A stretch of DNA of 64,000 nt. Source: Brevundimonas vesicularis (GTDB taxonomy: Bacteria > Pseudomonadota > Alphaproteobacteria > Caulobacterales > Caulobacteraceae). Position numbers and translations under genes: made by a program. Within the stretch, counting starts at the first letter, position 1. Each line of letters starts with the position of its first letter. The stretch spans positions 2,604,001 through 2,668,000 of the forward strand of contig NZ_CP115671.1 of the NCBI RefSeq assembly GCF_027886425.1. The letters run 5' to 3'. This document shows positions 1 through 8,714 of this stretch, one piece after another. The notes beneath the pieces were generated by a model. It saw only the letters and a program-made list of their open reading frames with translations, did no database searches and had not been told where the DNA came from.

Positions 1-1541
1 AAGCAGGGCGCGACGTGGTGTGAGGCGCGCGGCTATGATCTGGTCGAAACCTTCGTGGAGCCTGGCAGTACGGCCACCAACGACCGGCGCCCGGAGTTCC
101 AGCGGATGATCGAGGCCGGGACGGCCAAGCCGCCCGCCTTCGACATCGTCCTGGTGCACAGCTTCTCTCGCTTCTTCCGCGACGCCTTCGAGATGGAGTT
201 CTACGTCAGAAAGCTGGCCCGTAACGGGGTCAAGCTGATCTCCATCACGCAGGAACTGGGTGATGATCCGATCCACGACATGATTTGGCGGATCATGGCC
301 CTGTTCGACGAGTATCAGTCCAAGGAGAACGGCAAACACGTCTCCCGCGCGTTGAAGGAAAACGCGCGGCAGGGGTTCTGGAACGGCGCCCGCCCGCCGT
401 TCGGCTATCGCATTGTCGCGGCCGAGACGCGCGGGACCAAGGTCAAGAAGGTGCTGGAGATCGATACGCTCTACGCCGACACAGTGCGATTGATGTTCCG
501 GCTGGCGCTCCAGGGCGACGGCACCTCTGGCCAGCTGGGAATCAAGGCTATCGTCTCCAACCTGAACGGGCGCCACATCTTCACGCGCGACGGCGGGCGC
601 TGGGGCATCGGTCAGGTGCACCGCATCCTGACCCGGCGCAGCTACATCGGCGAGCACGAGTTCAATCGAAAGGACAAGGACGGCAAGAAGAAGCCGGTCA
701 GCGAAGTGGTCGTGGTCTCGGTGCCCTCGCTGATCGACCGACAAACCTTCGACGCCGTTCAGGCGCTTCTCAAGGCCCGGAACCCCAAGGTCATGCCTGC
801 GCGGGTGGTGTCGGGTCCGACGCTGCTGACGGGCCTGATCCATTGCGGCAAGTGCGGCGGCGCCATGACCATCCGCACCGGCAAGGGCGGGCGCTATCGC
901 TATTACGCGTGCTCGATCAAGGCTCGCCAAGGCCCGACCGCCTGCGAGGGCATGGCGGTCCCGATCGAGAAGCTGGATGATCTGGTCGCCCAGCATCTGG
1001 AGACGCGGCTGCTCCAGCCCAGCGGCTGGAGGAGGTGCTGGAGGCTCTGCTCGACCGGCGCCACGAGCAGGCAGAGCGTCGGGGGGGGGGGGGCACATCG
1101 CCGAACTGAACAAGCGCGCCACTGAGGCCGATCAGAGGCTCAGGCGGCTCTATGAAGCCATAGAGGCCGGCGTGGCTGATCTGGAAGACCCGGCGCTGAA
1201 GGATCGCCTCGACGGCCTTAAGGCGGTCCGGGACCAGGCGAGGGCCGACGCCGACCGCGCCCAGGCTCTGCTGAACGGCTCAGGGCGTCAGGCCATCACG
1301 CCGGAGATGTTGAAGCGCTTCGCTCGCACGGCCCGCCAGCGCATGCGCCTGGATGGCGGCGGCTATCGCCGCGACCACCTGCGCTCTGGCCCAGAGGGTC
1401 GAGGTCCATACAGGCGAGGTTCGTATTATGGGATCGAAGGACCGGCTGCTTCAGACGCTCGCCGCGAACGGCAATGCAGCAGCAGTGCCCACTCAGGGAC
1501 TGCGGTGTGGCGGACAGAGAGGAAGTCGTTTCCTTTCGTGA
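1..1541 (+). pseudogene. large serine recombinase, 5' truncated by window, three frameshifts
   Basis: This is the 3' part of a large serine site-specific recombinase, the enzyme class that integrates and excises phage-like elements. The reading frame is already open at base 1, so the catalytic serine lies outside the window. Visible parts are the end of the resolvase core (VHSFSRFFRDAFE), the recombinase domain, the zinc ribbon (HCGKCGG ... YYACS ... ACEG near 840-955) and the coiled-coil tail (HIAELNKRATEAD). The frame changes three times: a lost base near 1020 (LLQP then RLEEVLEALLDRR in frame 3), a run of 13 G at 1081-1093 (into frame 2), and a 2-base loss near 1372 (RRDHLR into ALAQRVEVH in frame 3), ending at TGA 1539-1541. 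It therefore cannot make a full protein as read. The tail overlaps a copy of the tRNA-Ser 3' end, as expected for an integrase whose gene abuts its own attachment site. Decay or sequencing error are both possible. Confidence 0.85.
1502..1522. repeat. att-like direct repeat, left copy of tRNA-Ser 3' end
   Basis: These 21 bases match 20205-20225 with a single mismatch; the last 15 bases (TGGCGGACAGAGAGG) are identical to the acceptor and T-arm end of the tRNA-Ser at 20211-20300. Together the pair brackets 18.7 kb carrying an integrase next to the tRNA, the classical arrangement of an island inserted in a tRNA 3' end. Here the copy is not followed by the rest of a tRNA. Confidence 0.8.
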
Positions 1542-1641
1542 ATTCAACGCCTTGCCCCGTCTAACCGGGCATAGGGCGCATATTGAAATCCCTAGGGATT
1601 TTTCGCGTTTGGCTAACCCCTCGGGACGCCTCTCGGACACG

Positions 1642-1677
1642 AAAAACCCCGCCAGCGTTGCAGCGCTCGGCGGGGTT
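1642..1677 (-). terminator. hairpin terminator, best oriented for the minus strand
   Basis: AACCCCGCC at 1645-1653 pairs perfectly with GGCGGGGTT at 1669-1677, with a smaller AGCG/CGCT stem inside the loop. On the minus strand the stem is followed by TTTTT (AAAAA at 1642-1646). On the plus strand only TT follows, so plus-strand termination after the recombinase would be weaker. The rest of 1542-1757 holds nothing else I recognise. Confidence 0.55.
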
Positions 1678-1757
1678 CGAATGGGCTTGGCACAACACTC
1701 AAGGCCGCAGGAAACCTACTCCCTGCCCTGCCCTACCGCAACGTCGGAGGCACACAA

Positions 1758-2498
1758 ATGAGCCGCCGCCTCGATCCCAAGAACTTCGTCGCCGAAAAAC
1801 TGGCCTGGCATCAGCGGATCGCCAACGATCCCAAGATCAGCCTCCAGGCCAAGGCTGTCGCCGGCTTCATCCTCCACGACCTGAACCCCTGCGAAGGCGG
1901 TGCCTGGCGCGGCCAGGAGAGCATGGCCACCAGCCTGGGCGTCAGCCCTCGCCAACTGCGACGCCTGCTCGAAGAACTTCAGACGGCCGACTATCTGGAG
2001 GTCGAGGTCCGCCGGGGACGCGGCCGCACCAACATCTGCCGCGCGACCCTGCCCAACGAAGCGGCCGAGACGCCGCAAAACCGGTCATCTGCGACCGATC
2101 AAACCCGCGAAAAGCGGCCACAGGCGACCGCTCAAGCGCCGAAAAACCGGACATCAGCGACACGAAAACCGGTCACCGGTGACCGACAATACCTTTATGA
2201 ACCCATTAAAAGATTTCGCGCCGCCGAAAGCCTACGATCGGATAGCGGTGTCGGGACGCTGGCGCGGCTCGTCCCGTTCGCCCAGACCGACATCCGCCAG
2301 GCGGTCGTCCAGATCGCGGGGGAAGGCGCCGCGGTAAGCTACCTAGATCGCGCCAGATGGGAGCCCGACGAACGGCGCATCCTCTGCACTAGCCCCATTG
2401 CCTTCACGCGACTGACGGATCTCGTTGGCGAGCCGCTGGCGGCGAGAGGCGTATCCATCGCGCTGCAGCCCTGTGGTGCCCGGCAACTCGCGGCCTGA
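1758..2498 (+). CDS. helix-turn-helix protein, replication-initiator-like
   Basis: A 246-residue protein whose first ~95 residues resemble the winged-helix domain of plasmid or phage replication initiators and other HTH proteins common on mobile elements: a helical start, then GQESMATSLGVSPRQLRRLL as the HTH with the recognition helix, and a basic wing (EVRRGRGRTNICR). Residues ~105-145 are a low-complexity linker made of repeated units such as QNRSSAT, EKRPQAT and KNRTSAT. The C-terminal 100 residues are unassigned. The start is set by GGAGG eight bases before ATG. It is the first gene inside the left att copy, where an element's replication or regulatory gene is often found. Exact role unknown; it could instead be a transcription regulator of the element. 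Confidence 0.6.
   Translation: MSRRLDPKNFVAEKLAWHQRIANDPKISLQAKAVAGFILHDLNPCEGGAWRGQESMATSLGVSPRQLRRLLEELQTADYLEVEVRRGRGRTNICRATLPNEAAETPQNRSSATDQTREKRPQATAQAPKNRTSATRKPVTGDRQYLYEPIKRFRAAESLRSDSGVGTLARLVPFAQTDIRQAVVQIAGEGAAVSYLDRARWEPDERRILCTSPIAFTRLTDLVGEPLAARGVSIALQPCGARQLAA
2075..2188 (+). repeat. four iteron-like direct repeats inside the HTH gene
   Basis: Four imperfect copies of a unit starting (A)AAA(C/G)CGG and followed by a CA...GCGAC core begin at 2077, 2110, 2143 and 2165. The spacings are 33, 33 and 22 bases, all multiples of 11, so the copies keep both the reading frame and roughly the same face of the helix. They encode the repetitive linker of the host protein. Iterons inside or beside a replication initiator gene are known in plasmids; that this is one is inference. 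Confidence 0.5.
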
Positions 2499-2525
2499 TG
2501 GATAGGCATGCGGCGAACACACCCG

Positions 2526-2590
2526 ACATTCACCGCATGACTTGCGATTACACATTGCCCTTGCGGCGAATAGCCTACACATTCACCGCA
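2526..2590 (+). promoter_or_regulatory. 12-bp direct repeats upstream of the fic gene
   Basis: ACATTCACCGCA occurs at 2526-2537 and again at 2579-2590. A third shortened copy (ACATTCAC) lies just inside the gene near 2613. The second copy also forms a small inverted repeat ACCGC/GCGGT just before the ATG at 2606. The spacing and position fit an operator for the Fic protein or the neighbouring HTH protein. Confidence 0.35.
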
Positions 2591-2605
2591 GAAAGCGCGG
2601 TAAAT

Positions 2606-3703
2606 ATGACCTACATTCACGAACTGGCCGTTTGGCCCAACCTGACCTGGGACGACAGCGCCCTCGCCCAACCGCTCGCCGCTGTCCGCCATCGCCAAGG
2701 CCGGCTGATCGGACGGATGGAAGCCTTGGGCTTTCCACTGCGCGAAGAGGCCGTCCTACGCACCCTGACCGAGGACGTACTGAAGTCCAGCGAGATCGAG
2801 GGCGAAGTCTTGGACCGAGACCAGGTCCGCTCCTCCATCGCCCGCCGCCTGGGCATGGATGTCGTCGGCCTAGTCCCAGCGGATCGCAACGTCGAGGGCG
2901 TCGTCGAAATGATGCTCGACGCCACCCAGAACTACGCTCAGCCGCTTACCGCCGACCGCCTGTTCGGCTGGCACGCCTCTCTTTTCCCGACGGGCCGCAG
3001 CGGCATGACCAAGATCACCGTCGGAGCCTGGCGCACCCCGGATGGCGACCCGATGCAGGTCGTCTCAGGCCCGGTCAGCCGCGAACGCGTCCACTACGAA
3101 GCCCCCGCTGCCGACCGTCTCGACGCCGAAATGGGCGCCCTCCTGCATTGGTTCGAAACCGCCTCGCCTGATCCGGTGTTGAAGGCCGGCGTCGCCCACC
3201 TGTGGTTCGTCACCAACCACCCCTTCGACGACGGCAACGGCCGCATCGCCCGCGCCATCGCCGACCTCGCCCTGGCCCGCGCCGAGGGCACGCCCCAGCG
3301 CTTCTACAGCATGTCCGCCCAAATCCGCGCCGAACGGAAGGCCTATTACGAAACGCTGGAGGCAACCCAGAAAGGTGACATCGACATCACCGCCTGGCTG
3401 CTGTGGTTCATTACCTGCCTCGACCGCGCTTTCGACGGCGCCGAGACCATCCTAGCCAGCGTTATGCGCAAGGCGCACTTCTGGGAGGCCCTGGCCAATC
3501 TGCCGCTGAATGAACGCCAAAGGAAGGTGCTGAACCGACTGCTAGACGGCTTCGAAGGCAAGCTCACCAACGCGAAATGGGCGGCGCTGGCGAAGACATC
3601 GCCAGACACGGCGCTGCGAGACATAAGCGATTTGGTGCAGCGTGGGGTGCTGAAGAGAGACGCGGGCGGTGGGCGGAGCACGAGCTATTCGCTCGCACTC
3701 TGA
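2606..3703 (+). CDS. Fic family protein (DUF4172 N-terminus), class II
   Basis: Fic enzymes transfer AMP or another nucleotide moiety from a nucleotide to a hydroxyl side chain of a target protein. The signature HPFDDGNGR is complete at residues ~205-213, with the catalytic His. The inhibitory motif (S/T)xxxE(G/N) is SSEIEG at ~61-66, ahead of the Fic core, which places the protein in class II with a built-in autoinhibitory helix. The N-terminus (WPNLTWDD) matches DUF4172, and the C-terminal ~90 residues look like a winged helix (TNAKWAALAKTSPDTALRDI), suggesting DNA binding and possibly autoregulation. I start at ATG 2606 because it begins the conserved domain; an in-frame ATG at 2498 overlaps the stop of the preceding gene. 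Length (365 residues) is normal. On an island with restriction genes it may act as a toxin-like or regulatory factor, but no antitoxin gene is seen. Confidence 0.85.
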   Translation: MTYIHELAVWPNLTWDDSALAQPLAAVRHRQGRLIGRMEALGFPLREEAVLRTLTEDVLKSSEIEGEVLDRDQVRSSIARRLGMDVVGLVPADRNVEGVVEMMLDATQNYAQPLTADRLFGWHASLFPTGRSGMTKITVGAWRTPDGDPMQVVSGPVSRERVHYEAPAADRLDAEMGALLHWFETASPDPVLKAGVAHLWFVTNHPFDDGNGRIARAIADLALARAEGTPQRFYSMSAQIRAERKAYYETLEATQKGDIDITAWLLWFITCLDRAFDGAETILASVMRKAHFWEALANLPLNERQRKVLNRLLDGFEGKLTNAKWAALAKTSPDTALRDISDLVQRGVLKRDAGGGRSTSYSLAL

Positions 3704-3955
3704 CCTCTTAGACGCGCGTCCGGATGCCGGGCGCACCAGGCGCTGGTCCGGTGGAGAGACGCCCCTTGGAAGGCCGCATAGGGAGGCGACGCGTTTATAC
3801 GCTTCGCTTAGATTCCTTCTCGATGTGAAGGCTGAGTCTACCGGCTTGCTCCAGATCGGCATTCTTGCTCAGGTAGCACCGATGAGGGGGCGACAATCGA
3901 TGAGTGGGATGAGCAGACCCGTTCGCTGTCGTTGGGGCGGCATCAAGGAAGTCCT

Positions 3956-6406
3956 GTGAGCCGCTCATCTCTGAGTGAACGGGACATCTGCACCAAGCGC
4001 ATCACTCCGGCAGTGACCAGCGCCGGCTGGGATCTTCAGACTCAAATCCGCGAGGAAGTCGGGTTCACCAAGGGCCGCATCATCGTGCGAGGCAAGCTGG
4101 TCACCCGGGGCAAGTCCAAGCGCGCGGACTACGTTCTCTACTACAAGCCGAACCTGCCGATTGCCTTGATCGAGGCGAAGGACAACAGGCACAGCGTCGG
4201 GGACGGCATCCAGCAGGCGTTGGCCTATGCCGAGACCCTGGACATCCCCTACGTCTTCTCGTCGAACGGCGACGGCTTCGTGTTCCATGACCGGACGGGC
4301 GTCAGTGCCGAACGGGAAACGACCCTTGCGCTCGCCGACTTCCCCTCGCCGGCGGACCTTTGGTCACGCTACACTACCTGGAAGAACCTGACGCCCGAAG
4401 CCGAGCAGATGGTGCTTCAGGACTATTTCGACGACGGAAGCGGCAAGGCCCCCCGCTACTACCAGGTCAACGCTGTGAATGCAGCGATCGAGGCCATCGC
4501 CAAGGGCAAGGACCGGGTTCTGCTCGTCATGGCGACGGGCACGGGCAAGACCTACACGGCCTTCCAGATCATCTGGCGGCTATGGAAGGCGAAGCGGAAG
4601 AAGCGCATCCTGTTTCTCGCCGACCGCAACATCCTCGTCGACCAGACGATGGTCAACGACTTCAGGCCGTTCGGTCCGGCGATGGCGAAGCTGTCGACCA
4701 AGTCGAAGACGATCGAGCGCGCCGACGGGACCGAGGTCGATCTCACGCTGGCGTTGGACCGCAAGCGGCGCATCGACACCGCCTACGAAATCTACCTGGG
4801 TCTTTATCAGGCTATCACTGGGCCAGAAGACGCGAAGAAGCTCTACCGCGAGTTCTCGCCCGACTTCTTAGACCTGATCGTGGTGGACGAGTGCCATCGT
4901 GGAAGCGCCGCCGCAGACTCAGCGTGGCGGGAGATCCTCGATTATTTCTCCTCGGCAACCCAGGTCGGACTGACGGCGACGCCGAAGGAGACCGAATACG
5001 CCTCGAACACCGCATATTTCGGCGAGCCGGTCTACACCTACTCCCTGAAGCAGGGGATCCGCGACGGCTTCCTCGCCCCCTACAAGGTCATCAAGGTCCA
5101 CATCGACCGGGACGTAGAAGGCTATCGACCCGAACAGGGCGCGACCGACCGCGACGGCGAAGAAATCGACGACCGAATCTACAACACCAAGGACTTCGAC
5201 CGCACCTTGGTGCTGGACGAACGGACCCGGCTGGTCGCCCGCAGGGTCACCGAGTTCCTCAAGGAGAGCGGTGACCGCTTCCAGAAGACGATGGTCTTCT
5301 GTGTGGACGAGGAGCACGCCGCGCGGATGCGTCAGGCCCTGATCAACGAGAACCGGGATCTGGTCGACCAGAACGCCAGATACGTGATGCGCATCACTGG
5401 CAGCGACACCGAGGGTCAGGCCCAGCTGGGTAACTTCATCGATCCAGAGTCACGCTACCCCGTCATCGTCACGACCTCTCGCCTGCTGTCGACGGGGGTG
5501 GATGCCCAGACCTGCAGACTGATCGTGCTGGACCGTTCGGTCGGGTCGATGACCGAGTTCAAACAGATCGTCGGGCGGGGCACTCGCGTGCACGAAGACA
5601 CCCGGAAATACTATTTCACCGTCATGGACTTCCGGGGTGCGACAAACCACTTCGCCGACCCTGATTTCGACGGCGAGCCGGTTCAGATCTACCAGCCGGG
5701 CGAGTTCGACCCGATAACGCCGCCCGAGGATGTGGTCGTCAGCGACGACGCTGATGATGCCGTTCCTCCAGTTCCGGGACCGGACGAGACCATTGTCGAT
5801 ACGCCAGACATCACCATCAGTGACGGTGTCGGCGAAAGGCAGCGGAAGGTCTACGTCGACGGAGTGGCCGCATCGGTCATCTCAGAGCGGATCGAATATC
5901 TGGACGCCAACGGGAAACTGGTGACCGAGAGCCTGCGCGACTTCACCCGCAACACGCTCCGCAAACACTATGCGTCTCTCGACGTCTTCCTGCGCCGCTG
6001 GAGCGAGGTTGATCGCAAGCAGCTGATCATCGACGAGCTGGCCGAAGAGGGGCTCCCAATAGAGGCGCTGGGAGACCTTACGGGCAAGGACCTCGACCCT
6101 TTTGACCTCATCTGCCACGTCGCCTTCGACCAGCCGCCCCTGACCCGTCAGGAGCGAGCCGACAATGTCCGCAAACGTGATGTGTTCACTCGATACGGAT
6201 CCCAGGCCCGAACGGTGCTTGAGGCGCTGCTGGCGAAATACGAGGACGAGGGACTGCTGAACCTCGACGACGTTCAGGTGCTGAAGATTGCCCCCTTCGA
6301 CCGCATGGGAACGGCCCTGCAGTTGGTGAAGGCGTTCGGCGGGCGACCCGGCTTTGTCAAAGCCGCTCACGACCTACAGACTGCAATATATGAACAGGCG
6401 TCATAA
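3956..6406 (+). CDS. hsdR: type I restriction endonuclease R subunit
   Basis: HsdR is the ATP-dependent translocase and nuclease of a type I restriction-modification complex; it acts with HsdM and HsdS on unmethylated DNA. The N-terminal nuclease domain shows the PD-(D/E)XK pattern (RADYVLYY, then IEAKD at ~72-76). The SF2 helicase motor follows: Walker A MATGTGKT at ~192, DECH box VVDECHRG at ~309, LTATP at ~338, and GRGTRVHED at ~540. The C-terminus fits the EcoEI-type R_C domain that docks on the methylase. I choose GTG 3956 because AAGGAAG lies just upstream; an ATG at 3932 lacks this. Length (816 residues) is typical of EcoEI-like subunits. It opens a five-gene run ending at 11532, spaced so closely that it is very likely one operon. 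Confidence 0.95.
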   Translation: MSRSSLSERDICTKRITPAVTSAGWDLQTQIREEVGFTKGRIIVRGKLVTRGKSKRADYVLYYKPNLPIALIEAKDNRHSVGDGIQQALAYAETLDIPYVFSSNGDGFVFHDRTGVSAERETTLALADFPSPADLWSRYTTWKNLTPEAEQMVLQDYFDDGSGKAPRYYQVNAVNAAIEAIAKGKDRVLLVMATGTGKTYTAFQIIWRLWKAKRKKRILFLADRNILVDQTMVNDFRPFGPAMAKLSTKSKTIERADGTEVDLTLALDRKRRIDTAYEIYLGLYQAITGPEDAKKLYREFSPDFLDLIVVDECHRGSAAADSAWREILDYFSSATQVGLTATPKETEYASNTAYFGEPVYTYSLKQGIRDGFLAPYKVIKVHIDRDVEGYRPEQGATDRDGEEIDDRIYNTKDFDRTLVLDERTRLVARRVTEFLKESGDRFQKTMVFCVDEEHAARMRQALINENRDLVDQNARYVMRITGSDTEGQAQLGNFIDPESRYPVIVTTSRLLSTGVDAQTCRLIVLDRSVGSMTEFKQIVGRGTRVHEDTRKYYFTVMDFRGATNHFADPDFDGEPVQIYQPGEFDPITPPEDVVVSDDADDAVPPVPGPDETIVDTPDITISDGVGERQRKVYVDGVAASVISERIEYLDANGKLVTESLRDFTRNTLRKHYASLDVFLRRWSEVDRKQLIIDELAEEGLPIEALGDLTGKDLDPFDLICHVAFDQPPLTRQERADNVRKRDVFTRYGSQARTVLEALLAKYEDEGLLNLDDVQVLKIAPFDRMGTALQLVKAFGGRPGFVKAAHDLQTAIYEQAS

Positions 6407-6409
6407 ACG

Positions 6410-7255
6410 ATGGAAACCATCGGCAGCCAAAAAATCTGGTCATTCATCGGCGGCGAACCGGAGGCGACCAGCAACACGGCGGTGCGCAAGAGCCAAGGCT
6501 TTCACGTGTCGAACTACCTCGACCTGGCGCAGCGGGTTTCGACCCTACAGTATCTCAATCGCGACTTCGTTCTCATGTTTCGAGGTCAGGGTCAGGACTT
6601 CATCAATCAGCAAAGCAACACAACGCTCAAAGCTACCATCTACCGTGGATCCCGGGTGTCAGGTGACCAGTATCCGGACCGTTTCAATCTTCTGAAACGT
6701 GCAGAGGACTTACTCGAGTCCCAATATGAACAGGCTGGATTCCAGGGGCTCACACGTTTGCGTCGGCAACGGATCCTGCGCTGGTCGATCCTTCAGCACT
6801 ATGAGGTCTGCCCGACGCCGCTGCTCGACGTCACCCATTCGCTTCGAATAGCTGCATCGTTTGCTTCGTCGTCCAACAGCCGCAGAGCCTTCCTTTACGT
6901 CCTTGGACTTCCGAACTTGAGCGGTGCCATTACAGCGAGCGCCGAGGCAGGCTTGCAGATCGTTCGGTTGTCGAGCGTGTGTCCTCCCCAGGCCGTGAGG
7001 CCCCACATCCAAGAAGGCTACCTGCTCGGCGAATACCCTGACATGGATCGCCCCGAGCAGAAGAACCTGTATCGGAGCTACGAGATCGATTTTGGGCTCC
7101 GGCTGATCGCAAAGTTTAGCTTTGAGCCAGATGCCTTCTGGAAAAATAGCCGCGCGTTCCCTCCGATTTCTGCCGACGCGCTCTATCCAAACGCGCCGAA
7201 CGATCCGATGAACCAGATCGCCCACGATATAAAAGCCGCGCTCTCGAGGTCCTAG
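6410..7255 (+). CDS. FRG domain protein inserted in the type I RM operon
   Basis: The 281-residue product carries an FRG domain, named for its conserved FRGQ motif (here FRGQGQD at ~57-63), followed by LQHYEVCPTPLLDVT at ~128-142 and the SLRIAASFA helix. The FRG domain's biochemical activity is not established; it occurs in accessory and defence-type loci. The gene starts 3 bases after hsdR and ends one base before the hsdM start, so it is cotranscribed and probably translationally coupled with both. That position, inside the restriction operon and between the nuclease and the methylase, argues that it works with or guards the RM system, for example as an effector when restriction is inhibited. 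That role is inference. No signal peptide or membrane segment is seen. Confidence 0.8.
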   Translation: METIGSQKIWSFIGGEPEATSNTAVRKSQGFHVSNYLDLAQRVSTLQYLNRDFVLMFRGQGQDFINQQSNTTLKATIYRGSRVSGDQYPDRFNLLKRAEDLLESQYEQAGFQGLTRLRRQRILRWSILQHYEVCPTPLLDVTHSLRIAASFASSSNSRRAFLYVLGLPNLSGAITASAEAGLQIVRLSSVCPPQAVRPHIQEGYLLGEYPDMDRPEQKNLYRSYEIDFGLRLIAKFSFEPDAFWKNSRAFPPISADALYPNAPNDPMNQIAHDIKAALSRS

Positions 7256-7256
7256 T

Positions 7257-8714
7257 TTGTCCGTCCGCACCCTCGTTAAATCCATTCAAGACATCATGCG
7301 CAAAGACGTCGGCGTCGACGGTGACGCGCAGCGTGTCGGCCAGCTCTGCTGGATGTTCTTCCTGAAGATCATTGACGACCAGGATCAGGAGCTGGAGCTG
7401 CTCCGGGACGACTACAGCTCGCCCATTCCCGATCACCTGCGCTGGTCCGCCTGGGCCGCCAACCCGGAAGGACTGACCGGCGAAGCACTGATCGACTTCG
7501 TCAACGACACCTTGTTCCCGAAACTGAAGGCATTGCCGCTCAGCGGACTGCCGGGGGATCGCGCCCGCGTTGTCCGTGGCGTGTTCGAGGACGCCTACAA
7601 CTATATGAAATCGGGTCAGTTGCTGCGGCAGGTGGTCAACAAGATCAACGAGGTCGACTTCAACGACCTGGCGGAGCGCCAGCATTTCGGCGACGTCTAC
7701 GAACAGCTGCTGAACGACCTCCAGAACGCCGGCAACTCCGGGGAGTATTATACCCCCCGCGCCGTGACGGCCTTCATGGTCGACCGCATCGACCCGAAGC
7801 CCGGCGAGATTCTGTTCGACCCGGCATGTGGCACAGGCGGTTTCCTGACCTGTTCGATACGGCACATGCGAGATCGCTATGTGAAGCGGCCCGAGGACGA
7901 GCAGAAGATGCAGGGAGGACTGCGGGCGGTCGAGAAGAAGCCACTGCCGCACATGCTGGCGACCACCAACATGTTGTTGCACGGGGTGGAGGACCCCAGC
8001 TTCGTGCGCCACGACAATACCCTGGCACGACCCTACATCAGCTACGGGCAGTCCGACCGCGTCGACATCGTCCTGACCAACCCGCCGTTTGGGGGGAAGG
8101 AAGAAGACGGGATCGAGAGCAACTTCCCGAGGCATTTCCAGACCCGCGAAACCGCCGACCTGTTCCTGGCCCTCATCATCCGTCTGCTGAAACCGGGGGG
8201 TCGCGCCGCCGTGGTTCTGCCCGACGGCTCCCTGTTCGGTGAGGGCGTCAAGACCCGGCTGAAAGAGGCGCTGATGGAGGAGTGCAATCTGCACACCATC
8301 GTTCGCCTGCCCAATAGCGTATTCCGCCCCTACGCCTCGATTGGCACCAACCTGCTGTTCTTCGAGAAGGGCGAACCAACGCGGGACATCTGGTTCTACG
8401 AGCATCCAGTGCCGGCCGGCCAGAAAGCCTATTCTATGACCAGGCCGATCCGGCTGGAGCATCTTCAGGACTGCATCGACTGGTGGGGCGGGGCTGAAAG
8501 GCAAGGACGTGAGGAGACGCCGCAGGCGTGGAAGGTGAGCGCCGAAGACATCAAGGCGCGCGGCTACAATCTCGACATCAAGAACCCGCACGCGGTGGCC
8601 GACGATCACGGCGACCCGGAAACACTGCTGGCGGACCTCGCCAGAGCCGAGGCTGAGACAGCCGAGTTGCGTGATGAGTTGAAGACGATCCTCGCTGAGG
8701 CGCTTGCCCGATGA
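7257..8714 (+). CDS. hsdM: type I DNA methyltransferase M subunit
   Basis: HsdM methylates adenine in the target chosen by HsdS, using S-adenosylmethionine. The N-terminal helical HsdM_N domain (residues 1-~150) precedes the methylase core with motif I FDPACGTGGF at ~187-196 and the catalytic motif IV NPPFGG at ~275-280. The best start is TTG 7257: the conserved N-terminus begins there, GAGG lies about eight bases upstream, and it follows the FRG stop by one base. A rare start codon may set methylase level relative to hsdR. Length 485 residues is normal. The 3' end overlaps hsdS by ATGA. Confidence 0.95.
   Translation: MSVRTLVKSIQDIMRKDVGVDGDAQRVGQLCWMFFLKIIDDQDQELELLRDDYSSPIPDHLRWSAWAANPEGLTGEALIDFVNDTLFPKLKALPLSGLPGDRARVVRGVFEDAYNYMKSGQLLRQVVNKINEVDFNDLAERQHFGDVYEQLLNDLQNAGNSGEYYTPRAVTAFMVDRIDPKPGEILFDPACGTGGFLTCSIRHMRDRYVKRPEDEQKMQGGLRAVEKKPLPHMLATTNMLLHGVEDPSFVRHDNTLARPYISYGQSDRVDIVLTNPPFGGKEEDGIESNFPRHFQTRETADLFLALIIRLLKPGGRAAVVLPDGSLFGEGVKTRLKEALMEECNLHTIVRLPNSVFRPYASIGTNLLFFEKGEPTRDIWFYEHPVPAGQKAYSMTRPIRLEHLQDCIDWWGGAERQGREETPQAWKVSAEDIKARGYNLDIKNPHAVADDHGDPETLLADLARAEAETAELRDELKTILAEALAR

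Noticed and set aside
7116..8609. A 497-codon minus-strand frame opposite hsdM
   Set aside because: hsdM is certain by its motifs; the antisense translation shows none.
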